Assembly (NCBI GenBank): GCA_027031935.1
Contig: JALVPF010000341.1
Location: 1-33,450, forward strand
Direction of reading: 5' to 3'
DNA from: Myxococcales bacterium
GTDB taxonomy: Bacteria; Myxococcota; B64-G9
Length of the DNA stretch: 33,450 nt
Shown: positions 7,744-16,510 of the stretch, one piece after another
Layout: each line of letters starts with the position of its first letter
Position numbering within the stretch: the first letter of the stretch is position 1
The notes under the pieces: model-generated
What the model was told of the DNA's origin: nothing
The model's database searches: none
Seen by the model: the letters and a program-made list of their open reading frames with translations, nothing else
Made by a program: the position numbers and the translations under genes

Positions 7744-8450
7744 GGAGGATACTCCTGGCCCTTTAGTCCGGCAACCAGGACCTGGTATTCTGCAAAGGGA
7801 AGATCCCTGTCGAAGATTTTCAATATGGGAACCATGAAGGCCGGGGTGTTGTTTTGCGAGATCATGCCCGTGGTCCAATGGGCAATCACGCGGGCACCGG
7901 TCTGTTGTACGAGGGAGTTCAAAAAGCCCCTGGTGAATTTGAGCCCACCTCTTTCTGCCTGAACGAGAAGGGAAAAACCAAGCATCAGGGGGTTTGAGAT
8001 ATTCGGCTCTATGAGTACCATGCCTTGTCTTGCCACCCTGGCCATCTCTGCCAAGGCCTTGTCAGGCCTGTCCGTGTGGTGGAGCAGGTTGGCTTCGAAG
8101 CATATGTCAAAGGAGTCATCATCAAAGGGAAGGTTGGTTGCGTCACCAGGAATGATCTCGACACCATGCAGTTCTGCTGCCTTGCTTAGCATATGAACCG
8201 AGGAATCACATCCTGTCACTTTCCCGGCCAACTCGGAAAGGAGCAATGTGAAATTTCCCGGGCCGCATCCCACATCCAGCACCGATTTTCCTCTGAAGTC
8301 CATGACCTTCTGTATCAACTCCAGCTTGGGCTCTGCGTATGCCCTGAAAACCGGGTCGTGTGGAGTTCGATATTTTGCCGAGACCCAGTGTGCTTCCTGA
8401 TCCCTGTCCAGACCCATGGTCTTTGCCAGCGCCTTGAGGATTTTGTGCAT
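7740..8450 (-). CDS. Class I SAM-dependent methyltransferase, 236 aa
   Basis: Motif I VLDVGCGPGNFTLLLSE, then GDATNLPFDDDSFDICFEANLLHHTDRPDKALAEMARVARQG, the pattern of Methyltransf_11 enzymes. The C-terminal 80 residues carry a hydrophobic stretch (NPLMLGFSLLVQ) that may contact a membrane substrate. AAGGA stands seven bases before the ATG. It lies 24 bases downstream of the GT2 gene and is coupled by an ATGA overlap to the next methyltransferase, to which it is similar in size and fold but not a close copy. Specific acceptor cannot be told from sequence; a sugar or polyprenyl-linked intermediate is a reasonable guess. Confidence 0.8.
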   Translation of the reverse strand: MHKILKALAKTMGLDRDQEAHWVSAKYRTPHDPVFRAYAEPKLELIQKVMDFRGKSVLDVGCGPGNFTLLLSELAGKVTGCDSSVHMLSKAAELHGVEIIPGDATNLPFDDDSFDICFEANLLHHTDRPDKALAEMARVARQGMVLIEPNISNPLMLGFSLLVQAERGGLKFTRGFLNSLVQQTGARVIAHWTTGMISQNNTPAFMVPILKIFDRDLPFAEYQVLVAGLKGQEYPP

Positions 8451-8474
8451 GTGACATCCTTGATGATCAAATGG

Positions 8475-9707
8475 TCATGGCCCGTGCTGGGCTTTTTTTT
8501 CTTCCAGTCTCAGGCGAACCCCCTCCACCACCCTGACCAGGCTGCCCCACAATACGAGCGATATTCCCAGGAGGAACAACATGGAGCCGGTGAGTGTGTA
8601 CGACCAGTGGAGATAGACTTTTCCCGTGGTGAAATAGGTGTAGAGTCCTTCGTAGTTTAGCGCAGGAGCCGCAATCATGAGAATGATCCCCGCAAACCAC
8701 AGGTGTCTTATCACGAATGGTCTCAACAGGAGTTTGGCCAGGATGCTGTTTCTGTAGGGAGGAAGCCTGTGTATTGCAGCCATTATAATATTGGAGACCA
8801 CGCCAAAAAAGATGATGTTTATTCCCGCTACTGCAAGAACGATGACCGTCGTCAGGCGGTATATTTCCCAGTCTTCCACCCGCTGAACCCTGATGTAATA
8901 GGCAAGGGGACTTATGCCCAGAACTATGGCTACCACCAGACAAATCGCGCCCAGCAGCCCAAACATTTTCATGGGGTTGTACCTGTGTGCTGTACGCAGG
9001 ATGGTCCATAAGAATCTCAAGCCGTCTGTTATGGGATTGAGCTTGGAGCCACCAACCCGCTCGTCATAGGGCATGGGTATTTCACGTATGTCCAGCATTC
9101 TATGCAAGGCGCTGGTGCTCATGGCAGGAGTATAATTGAGTCCGTCGGGAAGCTTGTCCAGTTCGCTCAGCGCACTCTTTTTTAGTATGCGCATTCCCGA
9201 GGCAGTGTCAGTGATTTTTTTACCCGTAATCCACGAAAGCAGGTGGGCAAAAAACAGGTTTCCGGTTTTCCTCACCATGGGCATGCCTGTCTTTTGTCCG
9301 CTCAGCCGGGAGCCCAGGATAATATCCGCATCAGTTTCAATCATCTCACGAACGAGATCCACCAGAAACGACGGTGGGTAAGTGCCGTCTGCGTCCAGAA
9401 ACACCAGCCAGTCGCCGTGGGCCCTGGAAAAACCGGTTTTTATGGCATGACCGTAACCACCATTTTTTGCCTGCCGCACGACGCTTACGTCTTTTACTTC
9501 TTCGGCTATCTCCGCCGTACGGTCGGTGGATCCGTCATCTACGACTATTATCTCTACATGGTCAATGATTTCGAATTCTTGCTTGACATGGTCTGCCGCT
9601 TCTCGGAGCCCGTCTAGAACCTTCTTGATTCCCTTTTCTTCATTCAGGGCAGGCAGTACCACCGATACAATTTTTTTTCCACCTTCTGTATTATTATCCT
9701 TTTCCAT
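8475..9707 (-). CDS. GT2 glycosyltransferase with C-terminal membrane domain, 410 aa
   Basis: A GT-A fold glycosyltransferase of the dolichol-phosphate-mannose-synthase type: SVVLPALNEEKGI at the N-terminus, EIIVVDDGSTDRTAEIAEE, the metal-binding DADGTYPP, and a downstream SRLSGQKTGMP segment followed by TDTASGMRI. Four hydrophobic segments occupy about residues 245-390. Enzymes of this layout move a sugar from a nucleotide to polyprenyl phosphate or extend a lipid-linked glycan at the inner face of the membrane. It follows the oligosaccharyltransferase gene by 75 bases on the same strand, so it may supply that enzyme's lipid-linked donor. The link is inference. Confidence 0.82.
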   Translation of the reverse strand: MEKDNNTEGGKKIVSVVLPALNEEKGIKKVLDGLREAADHVKQEFEIIDHVEIIVVDDGSTDRTAEIAEEVKDVSVVRQAKNGGYGHAIKTGFSRAHGDWLVFLDADGTYPPSFLVDLVREMIETDADIILGSRLSGQKTGMPMVRKTGNLFFAHLLSWITGKKITDTASGMRILKKSALSELDKLPDGLNYTPAMSTSALHRMLDIREIPMPYDERVGGSKLNPITDGLRFLWTILRTAHRYNPMKMFGLLGAICLVVAIVLGISPLAYYIRVQRVEDWEIYRLTTVIVLAVAGINIIFFGVVSNIIMAAIHRLPPYRNSILAKLLLRPFVIRHLWFAGIILMIAAPALNYEGLYTYFTTGKVYLHWSYTLTGSMLFLLGISLVLWGSLVRVVEGVRLRLEEKKAQHGP

Positions 9708-9782
9708 GTCGAGTCATGGTACAGGGGCAAGGAGTTGAATCCAAGTTTTTAACGACAGTTTTCATTGCTCCTGCAGCGTTCG

Positions 9783-12050
9783 TCACTGAATCCTGGTGAC
9801 ATCGATGACTTTCTGCGTGATTACGTCTTGTTCATCAACTTCCACATGCACAACACGGTCGTCCGCTTTTATCCTGTATGGCCCTTGTGCCTTGCAGGGA
9901 AAAGGGCCATCATTGGTCGGGTAGGGCACGAGGAAGACAAACCTTCCGTCCTGGTCTGCCGTGGTTTTTCTCGAATAAGTAAAAGTTCTCGAGGTGTTTG
10001 TCTTTACCAAAAGCCGTAATCGCACTTGACTACCAGGTGTCGCTGCCCCTTCCAGCCTGGCACCCGGTACGACCTGGAATGCTTTCAACGTTGCATTGGA
10101 TGCATCCTTGACGCCAAGAACGGGCGTGGATGCAGAGGATTCCAGCACCAGGCGAAAATGTCCCAGCCCCTTGTGTATACTTCCGTCGGTCCATCGGGCA
10201 GAGCTGTCACCCAACCATAGCCTTGTGGATACACTGTTGAGGTACCTGGCAAGAGGTTCGGTTCTTTTTATAAGGCGTCCTTTCGGGTCAATGCCTGTTG
10301 CAGTCTCGACCACCGGTTCAGATATTTGGGCAATCAGGGCCATGGAACGAGCCTGCCTGATTTGGTTCGAGACTACCATATAGGCAAGGTGCATATTTTT
10401 CATGCCGGAAAAAACTGTATCCTCATCTTCTGAGAGCATCAGGGAAAACGATTTGCTGTTGCCTTCGAGAGCACGACTGGTTCCGAAGGAACTCACCGAT
10501 ACCGGGATCTTCGTCAATTCCAGCAGGGCGTGAGCCTCCATCCAGCCGGTCAGCATTCCCCACTTGGGATGTCCTGCGGAGTCCAAGGGGGAAGGCAGGA
10601 CATGGCGAAGGTCTTGACCGAATTTCCACAGCTGCCGCTGGTATTTTACCGGATCATGGGTATAGAGAAAGACGATTCCTTTCGGTAAGGGCCACAAGGC
10701 CACAACAAGGGACAAACCCAGGGAAACTCCAAGGACCCAGCGTCTGAGGCGTGTTGTGTTTGCAAGTGCTTGCCTGACGCGCCGCAGGCTTGCCACCAGT
10801 GCCCATGCTGTTATCAGGAACAAGGCAGGTGCTGCGAATTCTCCGAAACGCTCTTGCGCCAGCATGAGCCCCAGGCCCATGGTTGACCAAATGAGCACAA
10901 GAATTTTTCCAGGTGCCAGGTCATGGCCTGATTTCATGCGTATGGCAAAAACAGCTATGAAAAGGGGCCAGAAGTAGGCCAGGTAGGAATATAGAATCAC
11001 CGGTCTCATTAAGCTGAAGGTGTGTTTTGGAAAAAGCAGGGAACTGCTTTCCATGGCCATGGAATAGGTCGAGCTGCCTCCTGATGCTACTTCAATGGCG
11101 GTTTTAATGGGCGAAGCCAGCTGGGGGACAAGCAAAAGAACAAGTATGCCAAAAGCGAGCAGAAAAGCACACGTAAGTACAAGCCACTTTTTCCCTTTCA
11201 GTGACGCTAGCCCCAGAATGGCGAAGCCTGCATATGCGAGCAGATGCAGTATGGACGGTCGATAAAGGGAGAAATTGTCCCCTGGATTGCCTGCCCAAAA
11301 GACTACGAGGGCAGACAATACGACCGCAGTGAGTATGCCCCACCTGATGGGGGTAGATGCTTTGTGGTCATCACCCTTGAGGGCATGGAGCATGAGCATC
11401 AAGGCCACCGGGGTAAAATAAATGGGAGGGGTTACGATCCATGACCCCAGGGCCACTGCGGCAAGAGCCGCGCCAAGAAGGCTCCATAGCCTGGAATGCT
11501 CCCTGTTCTGTAGCGCATTGAGAAAAGATATACAAATGCCAAGGCACATGGGAGCTACCAGGGCATGATGATCGATCCTGCCAATTTTCGAGTAATGAAT
11601 GAATCCAATGGACAAAGCAGTAAAAGCTGCTGCCAGCAGGCCGGTGGGCCTGTCGAATATCTTTTTTCCAAGTACCCAGACCAACCAAACGCCGAGCGCG
11701 CCCAAGGCGGGCATGAGCACAGCTCCCCATGCAGCCAGGAAACTTGTGGGTGCACCCAATAGTCCAGGTAATGCTATCATGAGGTCGAAGCCCGGTGGCC
11801 AGGGAATGGAGCCACCCTTGGGGAAGGAGATGTATGGATCCACCAATGGTGCAAGGGGAAAAGATTGGACCAGATGTGTTGCTCTCCACAGGTGGTAGTA
11901 TGGATCCACCCCTGGCATTATGACTGAGCCCTCGCTGAAAACGAATCTCCAGGGAAGACAGCGGGCCACAAAGCCAAGCAGCGCCATGGCGATGGCGGCC
12001 ATCTCCCAGAGCCATGCTTTTTTTTCTTTGCTTGTAGCACTCATGTCCAC
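9783..12050 (-). CDS. AglB/STT3-like oligosaccharyltransferase, 755 aa
   Basis: About a dozen membrane segments occupy residues 12-450, with a soluble C-terminal part. The first motif GVDPYYHLW (D49) matches the catalytic metal-site Asp of STT3/AglB, and GRIDHH (D160) the second. SMAMES in the long loop may be the SxxE-type element. The region aligned with the acceptor-binding WWDYGH motif reads GWMEAH (W503), so the first Trp and the Asp are absent. The last 100 residues (VPGARLEGAATPGSQV ... FTYSRKTTADQDGRFVF ... PYPT ... GPYRI) resemble the beta-domain of archaeal AglB. Start at 12050 is GTG; an ATG at 12044 is equally possible, and neither has a good ribosome site. The gene heads the minus-strand glycan operon and is divergent from the epimerase. 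Confidence 0.75.
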   Translation of the reverse strand: MDMSATSKEKKAWLWEMAAIAMALLGFVARCLPWRFVFSEGSVIMPGVDPYYHLWRATHLVQSFPLAPLVDPYISFPKGGSIPWPPGFDLMIALPGLLGAPTSFLAAWGAVLMPALGALGVWLVWVLGKKIFDRPTGLLAAAFTALSIGFIHYSKIGRIDHHALVAPMCLGICISFLNALQNREHSRLWSLLGAALAAVALGSWIVTPPIYFTPVALMLMLHALKGDDHKASTPIRWGILTAVVLSALVVFWAGNPGDNFSLYRPSILHLLAYAGFAILGLASLKGKKWLVLTCAFLLAFGILVLLLVPQLASPIKTAIEVASGGSSTYSMAMESSSLLFPKHTFSLMRPVILYSYLAYFWPLFIAVFAIRMKSGHDLAPGKILVLIWSTMGLGLMLAQERFGEFAAPALFLITAWALVASLRRVRQALANTTRLRRWVLGVSLGLSLVVALWPLPKGIVFLYTHDPVKYQRQLWKFGQDLRHVLPSPLDSAGHPKWGMLTGWMEAHALLELTKIPVSVSSFGTSRALEGNSKSFSLMLSEDEDTVFSGMKNMHLAYMVVSNQIRQARSMALIAQISEPVVETATGIDPKGRLIKRTEPLARYLNSVSTRLWLGDSSARWTDGSIHKGLGHFRLVLESSASTPVLGVKDASNATLKAFQVVPGARLEGAATPGSQVRLRLLVKTNTSRTFTYSRKTTADQDGRFVFLVPYPTNDGPFPCKAQGPYRIKADDRVVHVEVDEQDVITQKVIDVTRIQ

Positions 12051-12147
12051 AGGGAGTATATTCTATTAGTTGCGGGCAAACAAAATGATAATAGGTGCGA
12101 TGTCTGGCACAGATTTTGGGCTTTCATTATCATGAACCGGAATTATT
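12051..12147. promoter_or_regulatory. Divergent intergenic region between glycan operons
   Basis: These 97 bases must hold the promoters of both the minus-strand oligosaccharyltransferase operon and the plus-strand epimerase operon. On the plus strand TGGCAC (12105-12110) is a perfect sigma-54 -24 box, with TTGG at 12116-12119 where TTGC is expected, so the -12 box lacks its C; the match is therefore doubtful. No clear sigma-70 promoter was found by eye. Confidence 0.35.
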
Positions 12148-13158
12148 ATGAACACTGATTCCAAAGATCACATGGGCCGTATCCTCATAACCGGCGGTGC
12201 AGGTTTCATAGGCTTGTCTTTGGCCTGGCATTTACGGAAATCGGCGGACTTGATTTTGCTCGATTCTCTGCGCCACAGGGTGGATTTCCAAAACCAATGG
12301 GCCAACTCATGCGGAGCGAAGCTGGTGGTGGGAGACGTGCGGGATGCAGATTTGGTCCTGCGCTGCCTGGATGGCTGCAACTGCGTGGTCCACCTGGCTT
12401 CTCTGGCAGGGGTAGACCGGGTCAGAACCAATCCAGGAGAGACTTCCAGGACCATACTGGATGGCACGAAAGCCCTGCTGGACGCCTGTTCGAAGAGTCC
12501 GAATATAAAAAGGATAGTTGTGGCATCCACCAGTGAGGTCTACGGGATAAATGCCGACAGAGATGATGAATATGAGTTCCATGGGCCTTTGCCTGATGAT
12601 GACCCGCGCTGGATTTACGCTGCGTCCAAGCTGGTGGCGGAAAGGATGGTTCTGAATTTTGGTGCGGAGCATGGGCTGGATGCTTTTATCGTACGGCCTT
12701 TCAATGTATATGGCCCGGGTCAGCTTGGCAGGGGGGCGGTGGAGACATTTGTCAAAAGGGCCCTGGCCGCAGAACCACTGGAAGTATTCAATGGAGGCGA
12801 ACAGGTGCGCGCCTGGTGTTTTATCACCGATTTGCTAAAGGGCCTCGAAGCGATACTGCTGGCCCGTGATTTGGCTTCGAACATATACAACATGGGCAAT
12901 CCTTATGCTGCCCTTACCACCAGGCAGTTGGCTTCAAAGATTGTGCACTTGGCTCAATCGAAGAGCACCATCAGGTCACGGCAGGAAACTTTAGCTGAAG
13001 TGCAGTTCAGGGTACCCAACATAAGCAGAGCCGAGACGGAACTCGGCTTTGGACCTGCTGTGGACCTGGAGCAGGGACTGATATGGACCATAGCCTGGTA
13101 CAAGCATTTGCTCGATGGTAGTCCTGTGGCACCTTGGGAGGGTGATTTTGGACTGTGA
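12148..13158 (+). CDS. NAD-dependent sugar-nucleotide epimerase/dehydratase (extended SDR), 336 aa
   Basis: The Rossmann motif GGAGFIG sits at residues 16-22; VVHLASLAGVDRV, STSEVYG and the catalytic YAASK follow in the order seen in UDP-glucose 4-epimerases, dTDP-glucose dehydratases and UDP-glucuronate decarboxylases. The RPFNVYGPGQ motif and the WCFITDLLKGL segment fit the same family. It would make an activated sugar for the nearby glycosyltransferases. It is the first gene of the plus-strand operon and overlaps the start of the following GT2 gene. The exact substrate cannot be assigned. The start has only a weak CCGGAA ribosome site; an ATG at 12172 (MGRILITGG) is an alternative. Confidence 0.85.
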   Translation: MNTDSKDHMGRILITGGAGFIGLSLAWHLRKSADLILLDSLRHRVDFQNQWANSCGAKLVVGDVRDADLVLRCLDGCNCVVHLASLAGVDRVRTNPGETSRTILDGTKALLDACSKSPNIKRIVVASTSEVYGINADRDDEYEFHGPLPDDDPRWIYAASKLVAERMVLNFGAEHGLDAFIVRPFNVYGPGQLGRGAVETFVKRALAAEPLEVFNGGEQVRAWCFITDLLKGLEAILLARDLASNIYNMGNPYAALTTRQLASKIVHLAQSKSTIRSRQETLAEVQFRVPNISRAETELGFGPAVDLEQGLIWTIAWYKHLLDGSPVAPWEGDFGL

Positions 13159-13837
13159 ATTGACCATATTGATCCCGGTTTATAACGAGGCCGAAAATCT
13201 GAAAAAAAACCTTGCCATAATCAAGAACGCGGCACAGTCGCTGACCGGGAACTGGGAGATCCTTGCGGTTGATGACGGGTCTTCGGATTCCACGGCAGAG
13301 ATAGTCAAGCAGGCATCGAGGCAGGATGTCCGCATTCGTCTCGTGTCCCATAAAAAAAACATGGGGCCTGGTGCCGGACTGTATTCTGGCTTGTTCTGGT
13401 CCAGGGGAAAATGGGTGCTGTTTGTCCCGGCCGACTTGGCTTGCAAGCCCAAGCACCTTCTGAGAATGTGGAAAGCCAGAAAGGGCGCGGACCTGGTGGT
13501 GGGCCTTCGCTCCGACAGGAGAGATTACAGCCTTGCAAGAAAGCTCATGAGCGTCACTTATATCGCCTTGATCCGTTTTTTGAGTGGATCGAGCGTGAGA
13601 CAATTCAACTACATACAGATGTGGCGTAGGTCTTTCTTTGCCGGACTGGACCTGCAGTCTAAGGGGGTGTTCATTACGGCAGAGGTGATACTGAGGGCAC
13701 AGAGAAAAAACGCCAGGGTCGTGCAAGTCGGCATGGCTTACCTTCCTCGTACCAGCGGACGTGGAGCAGGTGCCAGGCCTGCTGTGGTTGCCAGATGCCT
13801 CTCGGACCTGGTCGAATTTTTTGCCTTTGGACGGTAA
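13148..13837 (+). CDS. GT2 glycosyltransferase, short form, 229 aa
   Basis: A soluble GT-A glycosyltransferase: ELTILIPVYNEAENL, EILAVDDGSSDSTAEIV, then VLFVPADLA where the DxD metal motif normally stands (here P-A-D), so the first Asp is missing. No membrane segments are obvious. The start is uncertain: TTG at 13148 has GGGAGGG (13136-13142) at good spacing, GTG at 13142 is too close, and ATG at 13115 would overlap the epimerase by 44 bases without a ribosome site. It is translationally overlapped with the epimerase and lies 60 bases before pilD. Probably adds one sugar in the same glycan pathway. Confidence 0.75.
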   Translation: MDCELTILIPVYNEAENLKKNLAIIKNAAQSLTGNWEILAVDDGSSDSTAEIVKQASRQDVRIRLVSHKKNMGPGAGLYSGLFWSRGKWVLFVPADLACKPKHLLRMWKARKGADLVVGLRSDRRDYSLARKLMSVTYIALIRFLSGSSVRQFNYIQMWRRSFFAGLDLQSKGVFITAEVILRAQRKNARVVQVGMAYLPRTSGRGAGARPAVVARCLSDLVEFFAFGR

Positions 13838-13897
13838 ATGGGGTTTTCTATTGAATAGACTCGTGATTCCAGGTCTGCAGGGCTGAAGGGAGGAGTC

Positions 13898-14863
13898 TTG
13901 GACGGTTTTGCTGATTTGCAGGTTTGGTTGTGGCAACACTGGATATATACATCTTGCTTCGTCTTTTTGTTTGGTGTGGCGGTGGGAAGCTTCTTGAACG
14001 TTGTGATCTACAGGCTTCCGGATCCGGACCTTTCCATTGTCAAGCCAAGATCCCGCTGCCCGCGATGTGACGCTTCCATCGCCTGGTACGACAACATTCC
14101 CATCCTGAGCTTTGTCTTTTTACGCGGAAAGTGTCGCAAATGCGGTGGCAAAATCTCCTTTCGTTATCCCCTGGTGGAGTTGCTCACGGGAGCTTTTGCC
14201 CTTGGCCTTTTCTTGCAATTTGGTCCAACACTGGCTGTGCCTCTGTATTTCGTTTTTGGAGCTTCTCTCATCGCATGCTCGTTTATCGATCTGGATTACC
14301 TGATCATTCCCAACGAGATCAGCATCCCCGGTATTCTCCTCGGTATTGCAGTGTCTTTTCTGGGGCCGGAAGGATACTGGAAACAGTCCCTGATGGGAGC
14401 GCTCATTGGCGGCGGTGGCCTCTTTCTCATAACATTGATATGGGCTCTTTTGCGTGGCAAGTGGGCCATGGGACTGGGTGATGTAAAACTCCTGGGCATG
14501 ATAGGCGCATGGTTGGGCTGGAAATCGTTGTTGTTCGTGGTCCTCTTTTCTTCCCTGCAGGGCATTGCAGCAGCGGTGGTGATGTTGGTCTTGGGTGTGG
14601 AACTTCAACCTCCACTGGAGGAAGAGGACGAGGAGACGGAACTGGAACGTATTCGCCAGGAGCGACGAAAGAAGTTTGGCCTGGACGAAGCGGAAGACAA
14701 GTCAGAAAAAGATTTGGATGTGGCTGCGGACGAACAGGATGAGCAACAGGAGCCCGTTGGATTTTTTGGTGCTGCAATTCCTTTCGGGCCGTTTTTGGCA
14801 CTGGCTGCCATCGAATATCTTTTTCTCGGCCAGTGGTTCTTCGACCTTCTCGCAGGAAGGTGA
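13898..14863 (+). CDS. pilD: Prepilin leader peptidase / N-methyltransferase PilD
   Basis: An inner-membrane aspartyl protease that cuts prepilins after Gly and methylates the new N-terminus. The cytoplasmic zinc loop has CPRC (54, 57) and CRKC (79, 82). The catalytic aspartates are in FIDLDYLIIP (131/133) and MGLGDVK (195). About eight membrane segments are seen. Between the last two lies a charged insert (residues 241-286, EEEDEETELERIRQERRKKF and more) that standard PilD proteins lack. The start is TTG at 13898 with GGGAGGAG a few bases upstream. It would process the three pilins in this window. In Myxococcus pilD also follows pilI, though here glycan genes intervene and the strand differs. 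Confidence 0.93.
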   Translation: MDGFADLQVWLWQHWIYTSCFVFLFGVAVGSFLNVVIYRLPDPDLSIVKPRSRCPRCDASIAWYDNIPILSFVFLRGKCRKCGGKISFRYPLVELLTGAFALGLFLQFGPTLAVPLYFVFGASLIACSFIDLDYLIIPNEISIPGILLGIAVSFLGPEGYWKQSLMGALIGGGGLFLITLIWALLRGKWAMGLGDVKLLGMIGAWLGWKSLLFVVLFSSLQGIAAAVVMLVLGVELQPPLEEEDEETELERIRQERRKKFGLDEAEDKSEKDLDVAADEQDEQQEPVGFFGAAIPFGPFLALAAIEYLFLGQWFFDLLAGR

Positions 14864-14896
14864 AACTGCGGGTTGGCCCTACGCAGGAGGTTATAG

Positions 14897-16510
14897 TTGT
14901 TACGGGCAGGCATGGGTCTGAAACCCTTGATCGCCGTGTATCTCATCATCCTGCTCGCGCTGTGTGCAGGATTGACCGAGCTGGCAGCCGTGCGACTATC
15001 GCGTCATGCCCTGGTGGCAGAGCGCGTGTCCGATGCCAGGATTTTGTTGAGACAGTGGGGGGAGAAACTGGACGAGATGTGTGAGGATCTCTCATCCGAC
15101 CGTCTGTGCAAGGGCTTTGACTCCTGGACAAGGAAACGGCAATCTCTGATGCCATCACTGTTGAGTTTGTCAATCATCGATGGAAACGGAAAATGTGTCG
15201 CAAGCTCTGATCCTGCCATTTCGGCCGGTGCCATGTGGGATGGATTGATACCAGCTGAAAAAAGCGGCCCAAGCGGCGATGGGTGGAGGGTGGTCGACCA
15301 TGGTCATGGACGAAAACTTGCCGTGGAGCTTTCGGTAGCCGATGGCGAATGGTTTCTCCGCGCGTGGTTCTCTCTGGGGCAGACAGACAGGCTGGTGGCC
15401 TTTATCACCACTAGTGCTTCTGTTTACGCTGTGGTCGTGGCAGTCGCCTTGGCTCTCATAGGATGGCTGTTTCTGTACCGTATGGTGGTTCGACCTGTAG
15501 AGCGGCTTCTCGATGTGGCTGACAAGGTCAGCGAGCAGGGAGATCTTTCTCTTTTGATGAGCACTGACAACGGAAGTGAACTCGGTCGCCTCGGGGTAAG
15601 ATTGGGCAGGATGGCGAGAAGAATAAAGGAGGATCACTCCAAGCTGCAACATCACATTTCTCAACTCGAGGATCTCAATCGCAATCTCACCCAGGCCCAA
15701 AAAGCTTTAATCAGACAGGAAAAACTGGCATCGGTGGGTCTGCTTGCTGCCGGACTGGCCCATGAGGTGGGAAACCCCATGGCAGCCATAATGGGTTATG
15801 TGGACATGCTTCGCACCGAAGATTTTTCAGAGACAGAACGTAGTGATGTCCTCATGAGGGTCGGACGGGAGCTGGAAAGAATCGACAAGATAATACAGGA
15901 TTTGCTCGCCTTTTCCAGGCCTGGACGGGGCGAGACCCAAGCATGTAATGCCCATGACCTGATTCAACAGGTCAGAAGCCTTCTCGTGCCACAAAAAAAG
16001 TTCAAGATCATAAGCTTCGAGGCTGAGGTGCCGGATGATCTGCCCCCTGCACTCTGTGACCCGGACCTGGTTAGCCAGGTTCTGATAAACCTCTGCCTCA
16101 ATGCATTGGATGCGCTGGACAAAGATGGACACATGTGGATACGGGCCCTTAGCCTCAGGCGATGTGGCGACAGGATGCTCTGGAATGGTTCTGATTCCGT
16201 ACCGGAATTTTTCGAGCTTGGTCCGCTTCATGGGATCATGCCGCCAAACGATGGACGGGATCTTCCCGAGAATGAAACGGTGATTGTATTTTGTGTCGTG
16301 GATGATGGAGTCGGTATGAGTCAGGAAAATGCCTCGCGAATCTTTGATCCTTTTTTTACCACGAAACCTCCGGGAAAAGGAACTGGACTGGGCTTGGCAA
16401 TCTGTCATACTGCCATCGAATCCATGAATGGACAGATATGGGCCTGGAGCAAGGCAGACCTGGGAACCCAGATGGCATTTTGGATTCCTTCTGCACAGAT
16501 TGAAAAATGA
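14897..16510 (+). CDS. Membrane sensor histidine kinase, PilS/NtrB-like, 537 aa
   Basis: Two membrane segments (about residues 8-30 and 168-195) flank a periplasmic sensor of roughly 135 residues. A HAMP-like linker starts at RMVVRPVERLLDVADKV, and a coiled coil leads to the H-box GLAAGLAHEVGNPMAAIMGY with its phospho-accepting His. The ATPase part has NLCLNALDAL (N box), VDDGVGMS (G1), FDPFFTTKPPGKGTGLGLA (F/G2). An insert of about 45 residues lies between N and G1 boxes. The TTG start at 14897 is favoured by AGGAGG six bases upstream; ATG at 14912 is the alternative. No response-regulator gene of NtrC type follows directly. In Myxococcus pilS2 follows pilD, so this may be its counterpart. 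Confidence 0.88.
   Translation: MLRAGMGLKPLIAVYLIILLALCAGLTELAAVRLSRHALVAERVSDARILLRQWGEKLDEMCEDLSSDRLCKGFDSWTRKRQSLMPSLLSLSIIDGNGKCVASSDPAISAGAMWDGLIPAEKSGPSGDGWRVVDHGHGRKLAVELSVADGEWFLRAWFSLGQTDRLVAFITTSASVYAVVVAVALALIGWLFLYRMVVRPVERLLDVADKVSEQGDLSLLMSTDNGSELGRLGVRLGRMARRIKEDHSKLQHHISQLEDLNRNLTQAQKALIRQEKLASVGLLAAGLAHEVGNPMAAIMGYVDMLRTEDFSETERSDVLMRVGRELERIDKIIQDLLAFSRPGRGETQACNAHDLIQQVRSLLVPQKKFKIISFEAEVPDDLPPALCDPDLVSQVLINLCLNALDALDKDGHMWIRALSLRRCGDRMLWNGSDSVPEFFELGPLHGIMPPNDGRDLPENETVIVFCVVDDGVGMSQENASRIFDPFFTTKPPGKGTGLGLAICHTAIESMNGQIWAWSKADLGTQMAFWIPSAQIEK

Noticed and set aside
404-12134. Shared 11-mer TCATTATCATG at 404-414 and 12124-12134 as a common regulator site
   Set aside because: An 11-base match is expected by chance many times in a window of this size.
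13007-13939. 310-codon minus-strand frame
   Set aside because: Antisense to the GT2 gene, without recognisable domain, and crosses two gene borders on the other strand.
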